Below are positions 17,869 through 27,979 of a DNA stretch of 64,000 bases, piece by piece (position 1 is the stretch's first letter; the number at the start of each line of letters is the position of its first letter). Origin of the DNA: CAVZTA01 sp963778025. GTDB taxonomy: Bacteria > Chloroflexota > Limnocylindria > Limnocylindrales > CSP1-4. The translations under genes were made by a program, and so were the position numbers. The DNA lies in contig CAVZTA010000009.1 in the NCBI GenBank assembly GCA_963778025.1, positions 310,001-374,000 on the forward strand, given 5' to 3'. A model generated the notes under the pieces. That model ran no database searches, was not told where the DNA came from, and saw only the letters and a list, made by a program, of their open reading frames with translations.

Positions 17869-20560
17869 ATGCCCGCTCCTCGTGTGTCGAAGCCTCCCGC
17901 TCCCGGAGGCGATCTCGAGGATCCGGAGCGACGACGGCTGCGCGAGGCGCGCGACGCCGGGATCGCGTGGCGACGCTGGGGTCCATACCTCGCGGATCGC
18001 CAGTGGGGCACCGTGCGGGAGGACTACTCCGCGGACGGCTCGGCGTGGACCTACCTGCCGCATGACCACGCCCGGTCGCGCGCCTACCGCTGGGGCGAGG
18101 ATGGGCTCCTCGGGATCAGCGACCAGCTCGGACGGCTGAACCTGGCCCTGGCGCTCTGGAACGGGGTCGATCCGATCCTGAAGGAGCGGCTGTTCGGGCT
18201 GAGCGGGCCGGAGGGCAACCACGGCGAGGACGTCAAGGAGGTCTATGCGCACCTCGACGCGACGCCGACGGGCTCGTACCTCAAGGCGCTGTACCGCTAT
18301 CCGCAGCGCCGCTTCCCGTACGAGGCGCTGATCGAGGAGAACGCGCGCCGGACCCGCGACGACCCCGAGTACGAGCTCGAGGACACGGGCGCGCTGGACG
18401 AGGACCGCTTCTTCGACGTCGTCGTGGAATACGCCAAGGCGGCGCCCGATGACATCGTCGTCCGGATCGGCGTGACCAACCGCGGCCCGGATCCCGCGAC
18501 GGTCCATCTGGTGCCGTCGATCTGGTATCGGAACACCTGGTCGTGGGGCGATGGCGCCGACCGGCCGCGGATCACGCGCGCCGCCGGGACGACCGTGCCG
18601 ACGCTCAGCGCAGCGCATCGCGCGGCTCGGCGAGTACCGGCTCGCCATCGATGTCGACGCGGTCTCGATGTTCACCGAGAACGACACCGACAGCGAGCGC
18701 CTGTTCGGCGTCCCCAACGCGCGGCCCTACGTCAAGGACGCCTTCCATCGTGCCGTCGTGGATGGCGACGCTGACGCCGTGGATCCGGGGCGGACCGGCT
18801 CGAAGGCGGCATTCCACGTGGTCCGCGACCTCGCGGCCGGTGGATCGGCCGTCATCCGCCTGCGCCTGTCACACGCACTCGCCGACGACCCGTTCGCGGA
18901 CGCGGACGCCATCCTCGCCGCGCGAGCGTCGGACGCGGACGCGTTCTACGCGCCGCTCGCCGCCGGCCTGTCGCTCGATCAGGCGCTCGTCCAGCGGCGC
19001 GCGTTCGCCGGGCTGCTGTGGACCAGGAAGCTGTACCTGTACGACGTCGGCCGATGGCTCGACGGCGATCCGTCCCAGCCAGCGCCCCCGTCCGCGCGTC
19101 GGACTGGACGGAATGCGGCCTGGCGGGAGCTCAACACGGCGCACGTGCTCTCGATGCCCGACGGCTGGGAGTATCCGTGGTTCGCGGCGTGGGATCTCGC
19201 GTTCCACATGCTGCCGATGGCGCTCATCGACCCCGACTTCGCGAAGGACCAGCTGCTGCTCCTGACCCGTGAGTGGTACATGCACCCGAACGGCCAGCTG
19301 CCCGCGTACGAATGGTCGTTCAGCGACGTCAACCCGCCGGTGCACGCGTGGGCGGCATGGCGCGTCTACCGGATCGATCAGGAGCACCGCGGCTCGGGTG
19401 ACCTTGACTTTCTCAAGCGCGTCTTTCACAAGCTCCTGTTGAACTTCACGTGGTGGGTGAACCGCAAGGACGCCGATGGGCACAACGTCTTCCAGGGCGG
19501 GTTCCTGGGGCTCGACAACATCGGCGTCTTCGACCGGTCCGCCGAGCTCCCGGTGCCCGGCCACCTCGGCCAGGCGGACGGGACGGCGTGGATGGGCTTC
19601 TACTCGCTGACGATGCTCGCGATGGCGCTGGAGCTCGCGCGTGACGACCCCGCGTACGAGGACCTCGCGACCAAGTTCTTCGAGCACTTCCTGCACATCG
19701 CGGGCGCCCTCAACGGCGTCGACACCGACAGCGCACCCCTGTGGGATGAGGACGACGCGTTCTTCTACGACGTGCTGCATCTCGACTCGGGCGAGTTCAT
19801 CAAGCTCAAGGTCCGGTCGCTCGTCGGACTGATGCCCTTGCTCGCCGTCCAGACCCTGGAGCCCGAGCTGCTCGAGGCACTGCCGGAGTTCGAGCGCCGC
19901 CTGGGCTGGTTCCTGCGGAATCGCCCGGCGCTCGCGTCGCTCGTGCCTTCGTGGGAGACGCCCGGCATGGGCTCGCGCCGACTGCTCGCCCTGGTCCGCG
20001 GCCATCGGCTGAAGGCGTTGCTCGCGAGGCTCCTCGATCCGGACGAGTTCCTGTCCGATCACGGCATCCGGTCGATGAGCGCCGTGCACCACGACCGGCC
20101 ATTCATGCTCGAGCTGGGCGGGACGTCCCATCGCGTGGGCTACGAACCGGCGGAGTCGCGGTCGGGCACGTTCGGCGGCAACTCCAACTGGCGAGGGCCG
20201 GTCTGGTGGCCGATCAACTACCTCCTCCTGGAGGCGCTGCGCTCGTTCGACCGCTACTACGGCCCCGAGTTCCGGGTCCCGTTTCCCGCGGAACCGGGGC
20301 GCGAGGTCACGATCGGCGAGGCGGCGGACGAGATCGCGGGGCGGCTGGAACGGTTGTTCGTCCGGGACGAGCACGGTCGCCGGGCGTTTCGCGGCCCGGA
20401 CGCGCCCGGCCAGCCCGAAGGCAGCGCCGACGACCTGCTGCTGTTCCACGAGTACTTCGACGGGGCGACGGGACGTGGCCTCGGAGCGAGCCACCAGACG
20501 GGCTGGACGGCGCTCATCGCGACGCTCCTCGACGAACGTCGGAGGACGGGCGCGAGCTAG
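17869..20560 (+). CDS. GH63-family glucosidase (MGH1-like), one frame break
   Basis: Starts at ATG 17869. The N-terminal beta-sandwich (RLREARDAGIAWRRWGPYLADRQWGTVREDYS...AWTYLPHDHARSRAYRWGEDG) is that of bacterial GH63 glucosidases. The frame shifts near 18600. The barrel follows with WEYPWFAAWDLAFHMLPMALIDPDFAK, carrying the probable catalytic Asp, and NSNWRGPVWWPINYLLLEAL. Reconstructed length is about 895 residues, normal for the group. Family members cleave alpha-glucosides, including glucosylglycerate/mannosylglycerate-type compatible solutes. Being divergent from the LacI/phosphorylase operon, it probably acts on the same class of substrate. Confidence 0.88.
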
Positions 20561-21267
20561 CCGAGGCGGGCCCGCGCGAACAGCACCGAGAACTGCTTGC
20601 ACCAGATGATGACGATCCGGCCGCGCGCGACATCGGCGCCCGCCGGGACCTGGTAGTTCTGGTTGCCGCGGTCGGCCTTGAGTCGGCCGAGCTCGATGGC
20701 GCCCTGCACGCCGTCGGCGGACGGCGACAGGTAGACGTGGAGGTCGGGCCCGTTCCGGACCGCGAAGTCCTCGAGCCGGACCGTGAACTCGCCACGGGAC
20801 GTCTCGATCAGCCGAGCCGTGCCCTGGCCGAAGTGGAAGTCATCGGCGCCCTTGAACGTCCCGGACCGCTCGATGAGCGGGATCGGCGTCACCTCAGGCG
20901 TCGCCGAAGGCCGTGAGGCCGGCGACGCAACGTTCGCCGCGGGCGTCGACACGGCGGCGGGCGTCCGGTTCGCCGCGGATGGCGCCGGGGTGGGATCGGC
21001 GGCCGCGACCGGCGGCGGCTCGTCGATCGTGGTCGAGAGCACCAAGGGCGAGCCGAGATACCACCCGAGCGGGCCTGCGACGACGAGGACCGCCAGCGTG
21101 CCCACGGCCGCGCGCCCGGGATGGCGCACGATCGGCCGATCCCAGCGACGCCGCCACGCCACCACGGCCAGCACCGCTGCGAGGGCGACCAGTGCGACCG
21201 CGATCGGGACGCGGTTCGGATAGATCGCCGCGGCGAAGGCTCGTTCGAGGTCGCCGATGGATCCCAT
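20557..21267 (-). CDS. Membrane-anchored DM13-domain protein
   Basis: A 236-residue protein; ATG 21267 has GGAGGAA upstream. Two membrane segments (VPIAVALVALAAVLAVVAW and AAVGTLAVLVVAGPLGWYLG) and an Ala/Pro/Thr-rich spacer lead into a C-terminal DM13 domain. That domain reads SGTFKGADDFHFGQGTARLIE...LEDFAVRNGPDLHVYLS, then NYQVPAG, ending IVIIWCKQFSVLFARARL with the family's conserved Cys. DM13 domains are proposed electron-transfer or redox modules. Its TAG and the GH63 TAG share the palindrome CTAG, so the genes meet tail to tail. Confidence 0.85.
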   Translation of the reverse strand: MGSIGDLERAFAAAIYPNRVPIAVALVALAAVLAVVAWRRRWDRPIVRHPGRAAVGTLAVLVVAGPLGWYLGSPLVLSTTIDEPPPVAAADPTPAPSAANRTPAAVSTPAANVASPASRPSATPEVTPIPLIERSGTFKGADDFHFGQGTARLIETSRGEFTVRLEDFAVRNGPDLHVYLSPSADGVQGAIELGRLKADRGNQNYQVPAGADVARGRIVIIWCKQFSVLFARARLG

Positions 21268-21364
21268 GCCGTTCCTCCCGGGGAAGCTCGCGTGGAGTCT
21301 CACCGGCCGATACGACGGCACGATGACGGCGGGTCCGGCGAGCGTGGGAAGGTCGACGTCTTAC

Positions 21365-21416
21365 AACCCCCGAACATTCCGGGGTTCCCGCGCCGCCCCA
21401 CGGCGGCCTAGGGTGG
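21365..21416 (+). promoter_or_regulatory. Possible operator plus -10 element before the 21447 gene
   Basis: A 22-base inverted repeat (AACCCC...GAA-CA-TTC...GGGGTT, one mismatch pair, 21365-21386) lies upstream of TAGGGT (21411-21416), which fits the TAnnnT -10 pattern used by other genes here. The repeat could be an operator or a weak hairpin. Confidence 0.3.
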
Positions 21417-21446
21417 GCCATCGACCTCGCATCCAGGGAGGCTCCC

Positions 21447-21971
21447 ATGGCGCTTCGCCGCTCGCTCCTCGCCGCGCTCCTCGCGGCTTCAGCCCTGTTC
21501 GTGGGCACCGTCGGCTCCGTCACCGCCACCGAACCGACCACGACACCGGTCACGTGCGACGGCCACTGGCCCGCCGCCACCCAGGGCGTGCCGAGCACCT
21601 GGAAGGCCGGCGCCGTGGCCGGCACGTACATCTGGCACGACGCGACCGGGCTGCACCTGCGGGTCACCCACCGCGGCACGGCCAAGCTCGTCTTCGCCGG
21701 CAAGATCGTGTCGGATCAGGCGATGCGCGTCCAGGCGGTCCGTCTCGAGGGCTCCGACTTCGTCGCCCTGAGCGCCGATCACAAGACGATCACCTACCGG
21801 GTGTCGAACTACGGCCGCGTCGATGGGCTGAACTTCCAGACGGCGTGCGCCGCGAAGCTGACCTTCACGCTCAGCGCGGGCGGCGAGCGCCTGCCGCGCT
21901 GGCGGATCTTCATCGGCAGGAACGGGGCGCACCCGCTCCAGAATCCGTTCTCGGTGACGCGCGTGAGTTGA
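21447..21971 (+). CDS. Secreted protein of unknown function
   Basis: A 174-residue protein; ATG 21447 follows GGGAGG. A clear signal peptide (RSLLAALLAASALFVGTVGSVTA) precedes a soluble domain with two cysteines (VTCDGHW and QTACAAKL) that could form a disulfide. The domain is beta-rich in appearance (GTYIWHDATGLHLRVTHRG, LVFAGKIVSDQ, WRIFIGRNG). I do not recognise the family. It stands alone between converging neighbours. Confidence 0.75.
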   Translation: MALRRSLLAALLAASALFVGTVGSVTATEPTTTPVTCDGHWPAATQGVPSTWKAGAVAGTYIWHDATGLHLRVTHRGTAKLVFAGKIVSDQAMRVQAVRLEGSDFVALSADHKTITYRVSNYGRVDGLNFQTACAAKLTFTLSAGGERLPRWRIFIGRNGAHPLQNPFSVTRVS

Positions 21972-21988
21972 TCGAGGGCTGCGTCCTC

Positions 21989-22026
21989 GACGAAGGGGTC
22001 GGTGCTTCGGTGCCGGCCCCTTCGTC
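21989..22026. terminator. Strong bidirectional hairpin
   Basis: GACGAAGGGGTCGGTGC and GTGCCGGCCCCTTCGTC pair over 17 positions (three G-T wobbles) around a TTCG tetraloop. It lies between the converging 21447 gene and the S49 peptidase gene and can serve both. Confidence 0.85.
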
Positions 22027-22035
22027 GTCTCGTCC

Positions 22036-22869
22036 TCAGGTCAACAGGCGATTGCCCGATCGGGCTTCGATCTCGTCGGCGACGGCAGCAGCCAGGGTGG
22101 TGGCGAACCGTCCGGCGACTCGGCTGAAGAGCGATCGGCGGAGGCGGACCGGCGCCCCGCGCGCAGGGACCCCGGCGGCCTCCGCCGCGAGCTCCACGGC
22201 TCGTTCGAGGTCGCCGATCTCGTCGACCAGCCCCAGCGAGGCCGCCTGCTCGCCCAGCCAGACCTCGCCGGTGGCCAGGTCCCGGACCGTCGCCTCGGAA
22301 AGCCTCCGGCCATGGGCGACGCGCTGGACGAAGGCGTCGTAGAAGGCATCGACGATCGCCTGCTCCTTGGCATGCTCCTCGTCCGTCTCGTCACGCCACG
22401 GGGCGCCCATGCCCTTGAGGCGGCCGGCCCGGTTCTCGGTGACGGTGATACCGGCTCGATCGAGGAGCCGGGAGAGTCGCGGCCCGGCCGAGATGACGCC
22501 GATCGAGCCGACGATGGCGTGCGGCTGGGCGACGAGCCGGTGAGCGGCCATGGCCGCCAGGTAGGAGCCGGACGCGCCCGTCCCGCGGATCGCGGCGATC
22601 AGGGGCTTCTTCGCAGCGAGCCGTTCGAGGGCCAGGAACAGGTCGTCCGAGGCGGTCGCGGAACCACCGGGCGAGTCGATGTCGAGGACGACCGCCGGGA
22701 CGCGCTTCGACTCACGAAGACGACGGATGAGCTCGACGAGCTCGGCCGTCCGTGCCCCACCGCCGATCGGCCCATACAGGCGCACGATCGCCACCCGACC
22801 AGCGGGGAAGATCCGGCCCACGCCCGGGACGATGGCGCGCAGCCGATCGGTGTGGGCGGGCTCAGCCAT
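22036..22869 (-). CDS. S49-family peptidase (SppA-like)
   Basis: A 277-residue serine peptidase of the signal-peptide-peptidase family, which cleaves signal or membrane peptides. VPAVVLDIDSPGGSATASDDLFLALE is the family signature, GTGASGSYLAAMAAHRL carries the nucleophilic Ser, and the Lys general base is probably in GRLKGMGAPWRDETDEE. The C-terminal part has LGLVDEIGDLE. No clear N-terminal membrane helix is seen, so it resembles the short SppA forms. It overlaps the class V aminotransferase stop by eight bases. Confidence 0.88.
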   Translation of the reverse strand: MAEPAHTDRLRAIVPGVGRIFPAGRVAIVRLYGPIGGGARTAELVELIRRLRESKRVPAVVLDIDSPGGSATASDDLFLALERLAAKKPLIAAIRGTGASGSYLAAMAAHRLVAQPHAIVGSIGVISAGPRLSRLLDRAGITVTENRAGRLKGMGAPWRDETDEEHAKEQAIVDAFYDAFVQRVAHGRRLSEATVRDLATGEVWLGEQAASLGLVDEIGDLERAVELAAEAAGVPARGAPVRLRRSLFSRVAGRFATTLAAAVADEIEARSGNRLLT

Positions 22870-24587
22870 GGGCGACGATCTCCGATGGCAACGGGAACCA
22901 GCGCAGCGACTCGAAGTCGTCGCTGTGGACGATCGCGTCTGGCGGCACGACCGGGCGGGGCGGAGCAGCCAGGATCCGCCGCGCCTCATCCAGGTAGTCG
23001 CTCAGACGCGATTCGGGCTCGGTATGTCGATGAGCGGACCAGCGCATCCCATCCGCGCCGAACTCGACATCGTGGAGGCTCAGCGGGGGTTCGGCGGCTC
23101 CGCCGGCGTGAGACCACAGCCCCGTCGAGGGCTCGAACCCGTACAGCGGCAACAGGCGCCACCCGTCGGTCGCGACAAGCTCGACGGCCGAGAGGATGAA
23201 GTCGAACACCGCCTCGCTGATGAAGTAGTTGAAATTGACCCGCACCCAGCCGGGCTTGATCCCCTCGCAGCCCCGCGCGATCGCCCGCTCGAACGCGTGC
23301 GAGCGCTCCAGGTCGATGCCCGAGCAGGCGATGCCCGTAGGGACCGGCACACGAGCACCCGCCACGCGACTGGATGCCGAACAGGTCGTTCAGGAGCGCG
23401 ACGACGTAGTTGTGGTGGAGATAGCGCCGGCCGCCGTCGGGATCCGTGTAGCGGATCACGAACGACACGATCGACAGGCGGTCGAGCGCGGGATTCCCCA
23501 GGATCTCGATCGCCGGATGACGCGACCAGCGCTCGATCGCGCGGTCGATGAACGTGCGCTCGCGCTCGCGGATGGCGTCGGCACCGACGGCCTCCTTGAG
23601 GCCGAAGACCAGGCCCGCACGGATCGATTCGACGATGGCCGGCGTGCCGCCCTCCTCGCGGTGCTCGACGGCCGTGAGGTAGACGTGCTCGGACGGGTTG
23701 ACGTAGGCCACGGTCCCCCCGCCCGGCACGCTCGGCACCCGGTTGCGGAACAGCTCGCGTCGCGCCACGAGGACACCCGGCGTCCCTGGGCCGCCGATGA
23801 ACTTGTGGGGTGAGATGAACACCGCATCCATGTACGCGAGGGGGTCCGTCTCGCCAGGGGCGAACGGGCCCATCTCGATCGACACGTACGGCGCCGCGGC
23901 CGCGAAGTCCCACAAGGAGAGCGCGCCATGGCCGTGGAGCAGGATGGAGATCGCGCGCACATCGCTCAGGACGCCGGTCACGTTCGAGGCTGCCGAGAAC
24001 GAGCCGATCTTCAGCGGCCGGTCGACGAACTCGATGAGCGCGGCCTCGAGCCGGTCGATGTCGATCCGGCCGTCCCGGTCCTCCGGGATCACGACGAGGT
24101 CGGCCAGCGACTCGCGCCACGGCAGCTCATTGCTGTGGTGCTCGTAGGGCCCGATGAACACGACCGGGCGCTCCGCCACCGGGATCGAGGCACGCAGGTC
24201 ATACCGGTCATCGAGGTCGGCCGGCAGCCGGATCTCCAGGCAGTCGATCAGCTTGTCGATCGCGCCCGTGGACCCCGAGCCGGCGAACAGGACGACGTGG
24301 TCGGAGCTGTTCGCGCCGACGGCATCAGCGATGATCCGGCGGGCATCCTCACGGAACTTCGTCGTCTGCCGGCCGGTCCCCGACGATTCGGTATGGGTGT
24401 TGCCGTAGAGCGGGAGGACCGCCTCGCGGATGAAGTCCTCGATGAAGGTGAGCGACCGACCCGAGGCCGTGTAGTCGGCGTAGGTGACCCGACGCAGCCC
24501 GAACGGCCCGAGGACGGCTTCGTCCTCCCCGATGACGCTGGCCTGGATCGTCTCGATGAGCGATCCGGACGCCGGATCCTCGGGCAT
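22862..24587 (-). CDS. Class V aminotransferase-fold PLP enzyme (one frame break)
   Basis: About 575 residues. YADYTASGRSLTFIEDFIREAVLPLYGNTHTESSGTG, VVLFAGSGSTGAIDKLID and the PLP-lysine motif FISPHKFIGGPGTPG match class V fold-type I enzymes related to cysteine desulfurases. GIQSRGGCSCAGPYG carries a conserved Cys pair near the position of the desulfurase catalytic loop. The frame shifts near 23345 and resumes as TGIACSGIDLERSHAFERAI, then GWVRVNFNYFISEAV. A C-terminal extension of about 100 residues is longer than in IscS-like proteins. The substrate is uncertain. Confidence 0.85.
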
Positions 24588-24594
24588 CGGGGTC

Positions 24595-25125
24595 CTACCG
24601 CGTCCCGTGCGTCATCTCGTCGATGACGACCGCGATCGCGACCACCAGCGCCTCGTCGTTGCCCGGCTGGACATGGATCCCGTAGGTGTCGCGGATGGCG
24701 AACCAGCGCTTGCCGACCTCGGCGACGTCGCCGCTCGGGCCTGAGATCTTGTACTCGTGGTCGACGATGTTGCCCTGCGCCTCCCACTCACCGCCCGCGG
24801 CGAGCTCGATCGTGAAGCGCTCGCGAAGCGGACTGATGAGTGCCTTCTTGACGGTCGCCACGGTCGCGCCGGTGGGGCCCTCGATGGTCATCACGTCGCG
24901 GACCGAGACCAGCTTCTCCTTGATCAGGTAACGCGGTTGCCCGTCCGTGCCTTCGAGGATCAAGGTCTTGCGGACCCGCAGGGCCTTCCCGTCCACCTTG
25001 AAGGCACGCCGCCCGTCGTTGGTCTCGACCCAGAAGTCGTCACCGATGGCGAACATCTTCTGGCGCATCTGGAAGACGGTCTCCGTCGCACCGCCACGCC
25101 CGCCGCCCGCTCTGTTTCGCAACAT
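24595..25125 (-). CDS. LURP-one-related (tubby C-terminal-like) protein
   Basis: A 176-residue protein; ATG 25125 has GGAGGG upstream. The beta-rich sequence MRQKMFAIGDDFWVETNDGRRAFKVDGKALRVRKTLILEG...YLIKEKLVSVRDVMTIEG...VAEVGKRWFAIRDTYGIHV is the bacterial LURP-one/DUF567 family. It is thought to form a 12-stranded barrel around a hydrophobic helix. The biological role in bacteria is unknown. It precedes the aminotransferase by seven bases and is probably in the same transcript. Confidence 0.88.
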   Translation of the reverse strand: MLRNRAGGGRGGATETVFQMRQKMFAIGDDFWVETNDGRRAFKVDGKALRVRKTLILEGTDGQPRYLIKEKLVSVRDVMTIEGPTGATVATVKKALISPLRERFTIELAAGGEWEAQGNIVDHEYKISGPSGDVAEVGKRWFAIRDTYGIHVQPGNDEALVVAIAVVIDEMTHGTR

Positions 25126-25137
25126 GACAAACCCTCC

Positions 25138-25329
25138 TCAGGACGCGTCCGTGTGCGTCCGATCCGATGGCGACTCGACGCTTCGGAGGGTGCGCGCATC
25201 GATCGCGGCTGTCGCGCCGGTCCGCACCCCGAGCCGACGGAGGGTCGCCTGCGTCACGTGGTCGGGCGGGTGCAAGCCACCTGGAAGTGCGACGGCGGCA
25301 GCCGTGCGCGGGAGCCGGTCCTCTGACAC
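25138..25329 (-). CDS. Possible small open frame upstream of the LURP-one gene
   Basis: A 63-residue frame from GTG 25329 (VSEDRLPRTAAAVALPGGL...) to a TGA that overlaps the LURP-one gene's Shine-Dalgarno region. Third positions are GC-rich as in real genes here, but there is no ribosome site and no recognisable family. It may be non-coding. Otherwise the 250 bases between the MFS gene and the LURP-one gene hold nothing I recognise. Confidence 0.25.
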   Translation of the reverse strand: MSEDRLPRTAAAVALPGGLHPPDHVTQATLRRLGVRTGATAAIDARTLRSVESPSDRTHTDAS

Positions 25330-25376
25330 GGGTGAGGCGCGTCCTCCGCGGCGCGGCGCCTGACGGACAGCCGCCG

Positions 25377-26705
25377 CTAGTCCTCGAGCGTGGCGCGCGG
25401 GTCCGCCGGGGGCGGTGCTTCGACGGGTCCGGCGCGGGGCGGCTCGACGAGCTTCCAGCGGATGAGGCCCGCGGTGAGCAGATACAGGATCGCGATCACG
25501 ACGAAGCCCAGCTGGAGTGACACCGCGGCGAACGCCGTCGCCGCGAGCGGGCCGATCATGAAGGCCAGCGCCTGTGCCGTCGCCGCCATGCCGAACACCG
25601 AGCCGCGACGCTCGCGCGGCGCGGACGCGGCGATCAGCGTGTTCGTCCCGGGCAGGAACGCCGCCTGGGCGAGTGACACCAGCGCGAACGACGCGACGAC
25701 CATCGCGACGGCCGTTGACGCGGCGAGCAGCAGGCACGCGACGGCGGCAACGAGGCACAGGACGACGAGTCCGCGCACCAGCACCCCCGGTCGCGTGAGC
25801 CGCCGGCCGGCGAAGACGACGCCGATCACGCTCGCCAGGCCACCCGCCGTGAACGCAAGACCCACGGCGGTCGCCTCGGCGGACGGGCCGGCCAGGTCGG
25901 CGATGACGATCGTCACCTGCAGCCGCTGCGCCTGGTTCGCGGCGAACGCGAGGAACGTGAGCAGGAGGCCGATGCGAACCGAGACGGTCGCAAGCTCGGC
26001 ATAGGCGCGCAGGCGGGCGAAGCGGGGACCGCCGGCCGTGGGCGCGCGCGAGCGGACCGCCGCCCGCGTCGCGGTGACATCGTCGGTCGGCACGAAGGCC
26101 GCGACCACGAGGGCCATCGCGAACGGCAGCAGCCCGGCGGCGACGAGCGATCCCCGAAGGCCGAAGACCGCGGCGAAGGCGGCGCCGAAGAGCGGTCCGA
26201 TCGTCGTGCCCAGGTACTGCGCGCCGTTCACGGTCCCCAGCGCAGACCCGAGCTTCGACTCCGGCACGGTGACGCTCGTCAGCGCGGTCGCGGCCGGGAC
26301 GAACCCCGACAGCAGGCCCTGCGCGCTGAACGCCACGACGACCTGCCATGGCTCGGTCGCGGTGGCGGCGATGATCGTGCTGAACGACGCGAAGATGAGC
26401 GCGCGGACGAACATCGACTTGCGGCCGAAGCGGTCGGCGAGGACGCCCCAGATCGGGGCGGCGATCAGCCGGCCCAGTCCCAGGCCGATGAACGCGAGAC
26501 TCGCCCAGCCGAGCGCGATCGCGTCGCTCTCCGCGCCCAGCTGGCGCAGGTAGAGGGGCACGAACGGGACCCAGAACGACATCGAGAACGTGCTGACGCC
26601 GACGCCCGCGGCGATGAGCGGGATGGCGCGCTCGTCGGGACGCGCCAGACGCGTCCGCCAGGGTCGTCGGCCGGCCTCGACGGTCGTGCCCGTCTCCGGG
26701 GTCAC
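25377..26705 (-). CDS. MFS transporter (multidrug-efflux type)
   Basis: A 442-residue, 12-helix major facilitator. GTG 26705 overlaps the previous MFS stop (GTGA). The loop 2-3 signature is IWGVLADRFGRKSMFVRALIFASFS, and FLPGTNTLIAASAPRERRGSVFGMAATAQALAFMIGPL matches MdtG/TetA-like drug efflux proteins. The two halves are linked by a charged loop (SRAPTAGGPRFARLRAY). The substrate is unknown. Confidence 0.88.
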   Translation of the reverse strand: MTPETGTTVEAGRRPWRTRLARPDERAIPLIAAGVGVSTFSMSFWVPFVPLYLRQLGAESDAIALGWASLAFIGLGLGRLIAAPIWGVLADRFGRKSMFVRALIFASFSTIIAATATEPWQVVVAFSAQGLLSGFVPAATALTSVTVPESKLGSALGTVNGAQYLGTTIGPLFGAAFAAVFGLRGSLVAAGLLPFAMALVVAAFVPTDDVTATRAAVRSRAPTAGGPRFARLRAYAELATVSVRIGLLLTFLAFAANQAQRLQVTIVIADLAGPSAEATAVGLAFTAGGLASVIGVVFAGRRLTRPGVLVRGLVVLCLVAAVACLLLAASTAVAMVVASFALVSLAQAAFLPGTNTLIAASAPRERRGSVFGMAATAQALAFMIGPLAATAFAAVSLQLGFVVIAILYLLTAGLIRWKLVEPPRAGPVEAPPPADPRATLED

Positions 26706-27967
26706 GCCTCCATGGCCTCGATCGCCTTCGCGTCCGATGCCTGCCGGATCCGGGGCAGCGGCGACAGCACGAGGAGGACGATCGACGCTGCCATCCCTGC
26801 CCAGCCGATCGCGATGCCCACCCGGACGCCGCTGGTGTCGGCGATCGCGGCCGCCAGCAGCGCGCCCAGCGGATACGCGATCCCATGCGAGAACACCTCC
26901 AGCGTGGCGTTCACGCGGCCCAGGATCCGGTCGGGGATGACGCCCTGGATGAGCGACAGCTCGGCGACGCTCTCGATGGTCTGCAATCCGTCGCCCAGCA
27001 GCTGCGGCAGGAACACCATCAGCGTGGCGAGGAGCAGCGGTCCACCGGCGAGCGGCGTGAGGACGCCGATGACCGAAGCGCCGATCGCGCTCCCGATGAG
27101 CGCCGGTCCAAGGCCGAACCGGCCGATGACGCGCGATGCCACGACCGACCCGGCGAGCGCTCCGACGCCGCCGGCGGAGATGACGATCCCGAGCAGCACC
27201 GGCGAGAGGTGGAGGTCGTCGACCAGGTAGATCGTGTACAGCACGCCGTAGAACGAGCCGGCGACGTGGGCGATGATCGAACGCAGGGCGAGCGGCACGA
27301 GGATCGGGTGCCCCCGCACGACACGCAGCCCTTCGAGGATCTCGGTCGTGATGGCGCTCGTCGCGACGCGCGGCGGGCGGCGCGGCTCGGGGGTGCGGAT
27401 CAACCCCAGCGAGATCGCCGAGATCATGAACGAGACGGCATCCGTGAAGATCGCGAACGGCGCCCCGATCACCTGGACCAGGGCGCCACCGAGGCCCGGC
27501 CCGCCGATCTCGGCGAGGGACGAGCTGGTCGCGAGCTTGCTGTTGCCCTCCACGACGCGGTCCACGCCGATCAGCGAGGGCACGTACGCCGGGTAGGCCG
27601 CGCTGAAGAACGCCCCGCAGCAGCCGACGAGGAAGACCACGACGTACAGCTGCTCGATGCGGAGGACGCCGGCGACGTAGGCGACCGGGATCGACAGCAG
27701 CACGAGCGCACGCAGGACGTCGGTCGCGATGAGCAGCGGTCGGCGCCGCACGCGGTCGACCCACGCGCCCGCGAACAAGCCGACCAGGAGCACGGCGAGG
27801 CTCGACGAGACGACGATGAGCGCCATCTGGTTCGGACCGGCGCCCAGGACGAGGAGCGCGACCAGCGGCACCGCCGTCCGCGTCACGACCGACCCGAGCT
27901 CCGAGATCGTCTGGCCGACCCAGAGCTTCAGGAAATCGGGGTGCCGCCACAGGGAGGGGGTGACCAC
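26702..27967 (-). CDS. MFS transporter (EntS/DHA3-like)
   Basis: A 421-residue, 12-helix transporter. WRHPDFLKLWVGQTISELGSVVTRTAVPLVALLVLGAGP and GAWVDRVRRRPLLIATDVLRALVLL are characteristic of the DHA3/EntS branch (enterobactin or macrolide exporters). The GTG start at 27967 is supported by a TACCCT -10 element exactly six bases upstream, implying a leaderless mRNA. It heads a two-transporter operon, divergent from acuI. Confidence 0.88.
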   Translation of the reverse strand: MVTPSLWRHPDFLKLWVGQTISELGSVVTRTAVPLVALLVLGAGPNQMALIVVSSSLAVLLVGLFAGAWVDRVRRRPLLIATDVLRALVLLSIPVAYVAGVLRIEQLYVVVFLVGCCGAFFSAAYPAYVPSLIGVDRVVEGNSKLATSSSLAEIGGPGLGGALVQVIGAPFAIFTDAVSFMISAISLGLIRTPEPRRPPRVATSAITTEILEGLRVVRGHPILVPLALRSIIAHVAGSFYGVLYTIYLVDDLHLSPVLLGIVISAGGVGALAGSVVASRVIGRFGLGPALIGSAIGASVIGVLTPLAGGPLLLATLMVFLPQLLGDGLQTIESVAELSLIQGVIPDRILGRVNATLEVFSHGIAYPLGALLAAAIADTSGVRVGIAIGWAGMAASIVLLVLSPLPRIRQASDAKAIEAMEA

Positions 27968-27973
27968 CCGATG

Positions 27974-27979
27974 AGGGTA
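27974..27979 (-). promoter_or_regulatory. Leaderless -10 element for the MFS operon
   Basis: On the minus strand TACCCT is followed by six bases and the GTG start. No Shine-Dalgarno is present, as expected when transcription begins at or next to the start codon. Confidence 0.55.

Noticed and set aside
21414..21427. GGGCCATCGACCTC, a partial match to the 14-bp island motif
   Set aside because: Only about 10 of 14 positions agree and it lies outside the stress island; treated as background that a genome-wide scan should calibrate.
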